From contig OY755038.1 in assembly GCA_963576565.1 (NCBI GenBank), forward strand, positions 207,735,013 through 207,799,012: DNA of 64,000 bases, in the 5' to 3' direction. Below, piece by piece: positions 12,601 to 21,600 of this stretch (the first letter of the stretch is position 1; each line of letters opens with the position of its first letter). Under the pieces are notes generated by a model, which saw nothing but the letters and a program-made list of their open reading frames with translations, did no database searches and was not told where the DNA came from. This DNA is from Aspidapion aeneum. Taxonomy: Eukaryota > Arthropoda > Insecta > Coleoptera > Brentidae. A program made the translations under genes and the position numbers.

Positions 12601-15600
12601 AAGGTGTGACTTGAAAAAGCATAATCTTTTATGATTATAAAAGGTCGGCAAGTTGAATCTTGATAAAAAAAAACTCAAAAATGTCCTGTTAATAAAAAAT
12701 GACGTATTCCTCAAACAAAGTACATATATAAATATAAAGGTAACAACCGTGTAGTAGTCTAGAAATGGTTTACTAACGTACTGGTAGAGCTGTAAGCTGC
12801 ATAAGATGTGGTCTTAAATAAAGAAGCGAATGGAAGACTGTTTTATCTGTGTTTTGACTTATAACCAAATCTAATGACTCCTATCCGTCCTCGGCCTTGA
12901 GGATGAAAATCAGGCTTAACCTAGCCTTGAGGGCATTGACTTCCGTTAGAAATTAGATCTAGAAAATCAGCTGATAGCAAAAAAAATTGTCAAAAATAAT
13001 TTTAAAAAACATACCTAACTGTTTTTAGGATGATATCACAAAAACCGGAATATAAGTTTGGGACAGTATACTCTAACCGGCTTCTTTTCCTTAGGCCAGA
13101 GCTGGCGCAGCTGACAGAGCCCTCTACTGGTAGATCAGTGAACCATTTCTACACTTTACGGTTGCTGCGATTTTTCTCGTTTGATCACAGTTTCTTTGCT
13201 TTATCTTTTCTACTAAATATTTTTCAATAAATTTTGTTTCTGTCGTTTGCAGTTCGAGAACTTATGCGCGTCCATTTTTTTCGAATCAATTGTTTCCGAG
13301 TTATGGCACCAAACATCACGCTGCCATTTTAAACATTGAATTTTTTTTCTGCCACCTCTACTGTAGCACAAATGATTTGTAGGTTATGGTCATTGGGTCT
13401 GCAAATTACTGTTAGAGGGCAGCATCCGGGACGTTCAACGTTCAGTTTATAACCTTCACGGAATACCAGTGGCGTGTGACGCACTGAACTTTTACACAAA
13501 CAAGAATCAAGACGATGGCTGTGCTTGGAACATTTTAGGTACGTATATTTAAAGACAATTTTTCGATTTTGTTTCCTTTTATCTGTTTGTTTTGGATTAA
13601 AAGCGGCCTGGGAATGTTCGTATCACAAATTATTTTAGTTTGAAAAAAAAATCCTGTTATTCTGAACCTAAATTTCCAATCCAATGAAAACTCAAAATAG
13701 ATTCGTATACGAATATTTTTTTAGAATCGAACCCCTGGTCTTTAGAAGGTCTTGAATCTTAGTAAATACAGTAAATAAATACTGGTGTTTTTAAGACAAG
13801 TATTTAAAAGCAAAAATTCAATAGAAGGAGTACTTAATAGATTTAATAGTGACATTTTGAAACGCTTAAAATGTTTAATACTATGACAGTTATTATTTTT
13901 ATTTTTTGATATTTTAATTAATGTTTACCATAAAATCGTCTTAAATGTCACTTCTCAGTTTTATTGTCTGTACTTGTCAGTTGGTAAATCTCAGCGCCGG
14001 CCGTTTACTTTTTTAATTTTATTTCTAAATTATATAATTTTGTTTTAAATAAAAGGATGGCGGACGTTACTGAGTTGGTTCTTGATCGCCAAAAGCCCTG
14101 GAGGTCTCAATCACGAACCAATACGTGCGAAAATATTAAAAACGAAGATTACAAAATACTCTGCCAATATATGGGCCCCTAAGCTCACACTAGGTACTAT
14201 AATTATAGTGTACGTGTGAGCTAATATAACTAAAACCTGAGAAATATTTTATTCAACTCCAGACTAAATTACCTTTTGTTTGATACTACACAAGCCATGT
14301 TTTGACTTAAACTCAAATTTTTGAAATCTACCCCCACCCTTACAAAAAAAAACTAAAACTAAAATGTATTTTGTTAAACTCCGGACTCAATTACCTTTCG
14401 TTTGATATCACACACGCCATATTTTCACTTAAACTCTAATTTTTAAAATATACCCCCACCCTTTTTGTTTAAATAAATTAAAATGTATTTTGTTTAACTG
14501 CAGACTCAATTACCTTTCGTTTAATATCACACACGCCATATTTTCACATAAACTCTAATTTTTGAAATCTACCCCCACCCCTTTATTTGGTTTGTGTTCG
14601 GTGGATTTTGTTCATTTTTAAATGGGACCATCTCGACCCAAGATCCAGCCTAGGTACCAAATTTTATTAAAATCGGCCAAGCGGTTTTTGAGTTATGCGC
14701 GTTGGTCGTTACAGACAGACATACAGACAGACAGACAGACATACATACAGACAGACAGACAGACAGACAGACGGCGCAACAAAAAAGTTTCAAAATCATC
14801 TGAAACGCAAAGATATATAAAAAATTTTGAAATCGGAGCAACTTTTTTTTTCTCGAAAAAATTAGGATCACCATAGCTCACACTACTATAGTATAGTATA
14901 TGTGTGAGCTAATAACATTAACCTATAAATTGTTTTAAAGGCCGAGAAGAAAACTTGCAAGTTGAAAGTGATATATCAAATAAGTGTTTCAAAATGTCTC
15001 TAATTTCTCTTTAGTTAGCAAGGTATTAGATCGACAAGACCTAATTTATTTTCTCCATATTTTAGGTTTGCTGAATGAGCGCTTAGGGTTGAACCGATCA
15101 TCCAATGAGGCCTTTAAGCAGGCCTACCAAATGTCTGAAAAAGTACACAGAGATAAAGCGAAAATTAACTATGGCAGACTGTTGTACAAATCAGGAGATT
15201 ATGACAAAGCTATCGATATGTTCCAGGAATGTTCTGAAGCAAGGTATGCAAATTAACCATCTACCTATGTACCTTTTGTAATGTCAAAATTGTTTTTATT
15301 TAATTAATTTTTTCTTTATTTTCAGGAACCAAATAGTAAAGTAAGTTTGTAGGGTATTTCAATAAAAAGCTGCAAAAAGGGTATATTTTTTTATATTTGG
15401 CATGGTAGTAGCTAACATCAAAAGCTAAATTTTCAGTCGAGGATCCCCAGATTTCTGGCATCGGAATCCAAGATGGTGGCTGCCAAAGTTAAGAAAAAAA
15501 AATGAATTCCCTGTTTTAAGACAAATTAAATTAATTTTGATAAACTTACTTTACGTGGGACCTTCTTAATTCAAAAATGTAAAAAAAAATTACACCTGTC

Positions 15601-18600
15601 ACTTTAAAACAAAATGGCGGCTGTATTTTAAAAAAATCATTTTTCTTCGATATTTTCTTTATTTTTTGCGCGATATTTATTTTTAATACCTCATATTAAA
15701 GCCACTGACCAGCTCTTTAAACCTAATGAAAAAAAGCAATGCAAATATTTCAACAACGGCTGGACTAAATGTCAACATATTATATATTTTTGAAATCAGA
15801 AAAAGGAGCCCTATCAATTAAAAACATTATATACAGGATGTTTTATTTAAAAAAATAAACCATATGTCAATAGTTTGACAAGTGTATGACATATGTCATT
15901 TTTGACATCAGATTCTGATGATTTAGAAAAAATTATTTAACTTTGCTAATTTAAACGTTACTGTTAGATCAATTTTACCGGAGATAGCTATTAAGGAAAA
16001 TATGTCAATTTATTCAAATCACCCGGCACGTGACATATGTCAACTTTTTTGACATATTTAAAACATCTGTGTTTTGTTTAACGAGATGTCTTGGTTTTCT
16101 CAGTTTTTTTGTTAAATTTCGAAAAAACAAATAAAAATGTTTTTTTTATTAACTTTTTCGGCCGCCATCTTTAAAAAATAAAGAAATTCAATTTTTTTTG
16201 TACATTACAATTTAAAACTAATTAAGATTAATATAAAACTACATATCTTGGTAAAAAGATTTACTAAACCAAAAAGATACTGTTGTAATTATATTTTGAC
16301 CGCCGCCATCTTGGATAATAATAGACATGTGTCATTTAGTATGAAATATTTACAATCGGCGACCCTCATTTAGTATGAATCAATATATTACACGGCAATA
16401 CTAGTTGTGTCAAACAAGAACAAAAAAATTACTTTTTTATCTGAACTTTGGCCGCCATCTAAAAATGTTAAATGTCAAATTGTAACTTTTTATAAATTTA
16501 CTTACTACTGATAAAATCCAAAAAATTTTTTTGTCAAAATTTAATTTGGTCTCTTTTATTTTTGACAAATTAAGCGCCGTCTTTGTGTCGGCTGGGAAAC
16601 TTATCATTTTATTTAAGCAGGTTTAAAGAACTGGTCAGTAGCTTTAATATGAGGTATTAAAACTAAATATCGCACAAAAAATAAAGAAAATATCGAAGAA
16701 AAACGATTTTTTAAAAAATATAGCCGCCATTTTGTTTTGCAGTGACAGGTGTAATTTTTTTTTACATTTTTAAATTGAGTATATCCCACTTAAAGTAAAT
16801 TTATCAAAAGTAATTTAATTTCTCTTAAAATAAGGAAATCATTTTTTTTCTTAACTTTGGCAGCCGCCATCTTGGATTCTGAGGCCGGAAAATCGGGGAT
16901 CCTCGAATGAAAATTTAGCTTTTGGTGTTAGGTACTACTATGCCAAATATAAAAAAATATACCCTTTCTGCAGCTTTATTTTACAAATTTACTCTACTAA
17001 AAAGTAAAGGAGAATATTTATTAAATTGAAATAGTTAAACCTGACACGTGCTTACACAATATTTAGTGTTTATCAAATTGTGAATGCCTAGTGGTATTAC
17101 TTGTCTCTGCAAGTGAAGCAGCTATTTGCTGGTGAATAGATCCGTCATCCTTTTAAGAAGTTTCAACATCACAAATCATTATTAGTCCACCTCAAATCGG
17201 CCGACCCCGAAATACCACTCCTAAGTTTATACTCCTAGGCATATTCACAACACTTTGATTAACAAGAAAATATTACCTAGACATCTGTGAAGTCTAATTT
17301 TTTCTAAATATTAATTTTAAATAAAATGTTTCTCTAATTTTGCTTCCAAGGAATAATAAAAAAATTATATAAGGCATTTAAAACCAATAATCCTTAAAAG
17401 GTAAATTCTTGAACTAAATAAAACCCGGCATTAAAAGTAAAAACACATATTTCTTTCTTTATTTTAGAAAAAAATCCATTGTGTTTCTCTACTTTTGGTC
17501 GGTACTGTATCATTGCTTTGTGTTTTATTCGTTACCCTATAACCATCTTTTGAAAACAACAACAAAAAAATATATTTTTATTTTATTTTCAGTTTTAGCA
17601 GTGGTAGCGGTTTAGCTCTAGCATTCTTCAAAAATGGACAGTACGAAGAGTCTTACACCGCCTACGAGCAGGCCTTGCATTGGCTAACTGACGAGGAGAC
17701 GAACCAGTCGGACTTATTAGTAAATAGCTTTAATTAGGGGCCCTTGATAGATTTTAGTCAAATGCAATTCAGAGCCTCTAGCGTTAATTAGAATCCCTGT
17801 ATGTTGACATATTTGGATAAATATGTCAACATACAGAGACTCTAGCGTTAATTAAGCCCAATATTATTCAGTCAAAGTAAATAGAGAAGGGCAAGAACTA
17901 GCATGCTTCCCGAATGATTGCTCGATCCAACTAGGGATGGGAAAAATCTCATCATAACAAGAAAAAAAGTACGCGTAAATGGTATTCCCTAAAAAGAATT
18001 CAGATAAAAATAAAGCCAAGTTCTCAAATACAAATTTCAAAATGAAAGGTTCTTACTAGTTTGGAAATGTTTTTTAAAACTTTGCTATTATAGCCAAACT
18101 TCTTTATGTTTAATTTAGGACTGTGCCTAAGAGTCATTTGCAGTCGTAATAGCCAAATTTAGAAAAACATTTCCAAACTACTAAAAACCTTTCATTTATA
18201 AAATTTGATGGGAAAACTTGGCTTTACTTTTATCTCAATTCTTTTGACAAAATACCATTTTCGCGTACTTGGATTTTTTTTACATTAAATGTTTTTGTTA
18301 TGATTTCATTTCTTTTTTAAAGGTATTAGATATTTAATTTTTAAAGTAGTAAAATATGCGGAATATTGTTCGAAACTTTTACAATGCCTTATATAAAATT
18401 TTGATGATTTTTCCCATGATTTTATCCATTGAGTTGTATAAGGCCCTTTTATCATAGTTCCTATCAGCCTGGAAGTGGGCAATGTTACTTTGGTGTTTAT
18501 ATTATTTAAGCCGCGTAATGATCTATGATTGCGCAAATATTTATGGATGAGAACACTTACTATAAAATACGTGTAGACCTGAAAATGGTCCCGTAACGAG

Positions 18601-21600
18601 AGGCCGTCCCATGTGACCTCACTCCAATGCTGCTTTCTCATAGGTCAGCCGCGCGGCCATATTGCCTACGTCATTAGCACTTTGTCACGGCGCGGGAAAT
18701 TTAAATTCGTGTGTTTGTCGTTTCACTAATATGCAAACACTACAGTTACTTTTATATAAATTTACATTTATAGGAGGGGGAAGTAAATTAAAATGTTGGG
18801 GCGTTTTAATTTTTTTCTATAGTTTTATCATAGTTTCTATCGGCCTTCCAAAGCTCAGCGCTCTAGCATTTCTGGAAGTGGCCAATGTTGCTTTTACATA
18901 ACTTTACATGTATAGGGGAGGGGAGTAAATTAGAATATTGGGGTTTTTTAATAATTTTTTCCAGGGGTTTTGTTATAATTTGTATCAGTCTGCCAAATTT
19001 CAGCTTTGTAGCATGTCTGGAAGTACAGTAGAATTGTGATGATCTATACATGAGTGAGTGAGTGGCAATTTCTACGTTTTTGAAAGGGGTTGTTAACTCT
19101 AATCTCTAACGATCTACGACTGTGCAAAGTTTGAGATTCGTAGCTCATTCCCAAGTCGAGTTTTAGATAGGTCAAATATGGGCTTAAATGTTTCAAGAAA
19201 AGATGGTACAGCAGTTGCGCGAACTTGGCAAGGCACTACGGTGCCCTCAGATTTTCTTTAACTTCGTCTTGCTTGCCGCAACTAGGTATGGGAAAACTCT
19301 TATTTTTTGAACTTCGTCAAGAAAAAATTACATCCCAAAAACTTGAGTAAAAACAAATCTTTTTTTTAAAGAAATCAAAATAAGAGTAGTTCTCGTACTA
19401 TTTTTCTCAAATGGACATGTACCCTAAAACTGGTTGAACAGTTTGTGGCACGACTTTTTAGTTTGCTACACTGATGGATCCAAACTATCAGAGAGGCAAA
19501 CCACAGGAGCGGGAGTATACGTGGAAAAACTAGAAGTTCAGAAGAGCTACTCGCTCGGTGAGCAGGCTACTGTTTTTCAAGCAGAAGTTTACGCCATAAT
19601 AATGGCGGCAACACTAGAAGAGGTTCGGAACAGCGAAGAGAAGCTTATATATATATGCTCTGACAGTCAAGCCACCCTGAAGGCGCTAAACGCACCCAAG
19701 ATTGCTGACGGCTTGGTGGAAGAATGCGCAGAGGCGCTGGAGACCCTAAGCGATGGCAAACGGGTGACGCTGGTTTGGGTTCCGGGACATACGGGGGTAC
19801 CAGGCAACGAGAAGGCGGAAGAACTCGCACGACTCGGGGCAGGAACCGCCTATGTAGGACCGGAGCCACTTTTGGGCGTGACAAAAAGACAAGTGCAAAG
19901 CGGACTCAACAAATGGGCCCAGGACGCGCTATTAAACTCCTGGGAAACAGGAACGGGTTGCAGACAGACTAAAGAATTCGTAGACCGTCCAAAAGCGACC
20001 AGAATTAGATGGATGCTGGGACGGACACGAAAAGACCTCGGACTGCTGATAGGTACTTTAACCGGACATAACCGGTTGAGGAGGCACATGACACGTATAG
20101 GAGTCGATAATGACCCTACCTGCCCAGCCTGTGGACAGGAAGAAGAGACATCAAGACACCTCGTGGCAGAATGCGAGGCCTACGCAAGGATGAGACAACG
20201 GGCACTCGGAGCGCCAACTCTGAGCGAGGAAGAACTGCACATGCTCAAATGGGCAGACTTACTGGACTTTGAAAGAGAACAGGAAGGCCCAATGAGTTAC
20301 CCGACCATCAAAGGGAAGTGCAAAGAGTGGGTTAAGGGACAGACTTGGGGCATGGCAAAAAGGGCCTACTCTGGCCTACTTGTCAGACCTGCGGGTCAAC
20401 CCCCCCACTACTACTACTACTACTTGTGGTACGACAGTGGCTTTATATTAAACAGGATTTTATGTTTTTTTCACACACACACACACGATTTTCCGTGAAA
20501 ACTGATTCACGACGCGCTGTCACTGCCCAATTTATTTGGCTACGTTACCAAGTAACTGGATCAAGACGCTTTTTTTACCGTGCCGTTTTTTTCCACATAC
20601 CAACACGCCACGGTTTTTAAAACGAATGAATATGTTTACTCCATTTTACTTGTAAATTTTTTACAGGTTGCTTTGGGATCCATCGCCTACAAATTTCAAG
20701 GGCCAGACGCTGCGAAAATGTTGCTGTTTCAAAGTATAGAGTTAAAACCCGCCTCAGTATGGAGTTTGTACTCCACCCTCGCTCTAGGACTTTTACACAA
20801 AGACTGGAAGCTGGCCAAATTGGTTTTTAATGAATTGAAGATTTTTGACATGCAGGTAAGTTGGAAGTCAGAAAAAAATATATGACTAATAAAAAATAAA
20901 GTACAGTGAAACCTCCTATAAGCGGACACTCACGGTTTCGCCGATTTTGTCCGCTTGTGAGAGATAACTGCGAAATTTTAATATATATTTATTAACAATT
21001 TCCGCTGCCTGAGTTTTTCCGATGTTAAATTTTTCAGCGATCTTCCGTGCGATAGATGTTCCTTCTCTGAAACGTTAACAACTTCCATTTTTTCATGTAA
21101 ACTAAGAAGTTTTTTACTAGGCGCCATTTCAAAGAGATCTACTACTACCCAACTGAACAATAAAAAAAACACTGTTCCGCCGAATAAAATATAAATATTA
21201 TGTTGTAATTTTTTTTTTATTTGTCAAACACACTGTGTTTTTTTTATTACAATCTAGTCAGTAAGACTAATTAGCAATTTTTTATTTAACTTAATTTACT
21301 AGAAAAGTCAGATTTAAACTTAGGGTTCACTCAACAGTTCTCCCCGCTTTGTTTAGTCTGTAACTCACAATTGTGTTGTGTTTATTGCATTATTTTGTTT
21401 TATGTGTAATTCACTTAGTTTACTAGCTCAAACGGCTTCACTCTTTTTAGTCTTCGGACTAGCATAGTATTGTCTAGAAGCTGAATTGCTTCCACATTCA
21501 CATGCCGATGGAGTCTATCTTCATGGCTTTTTGCGTACTTTTTTATAGTCTCTGCTACAGTTTCGATTTTTAGATCTCGATGAAGGTCACTATTTCGAAC

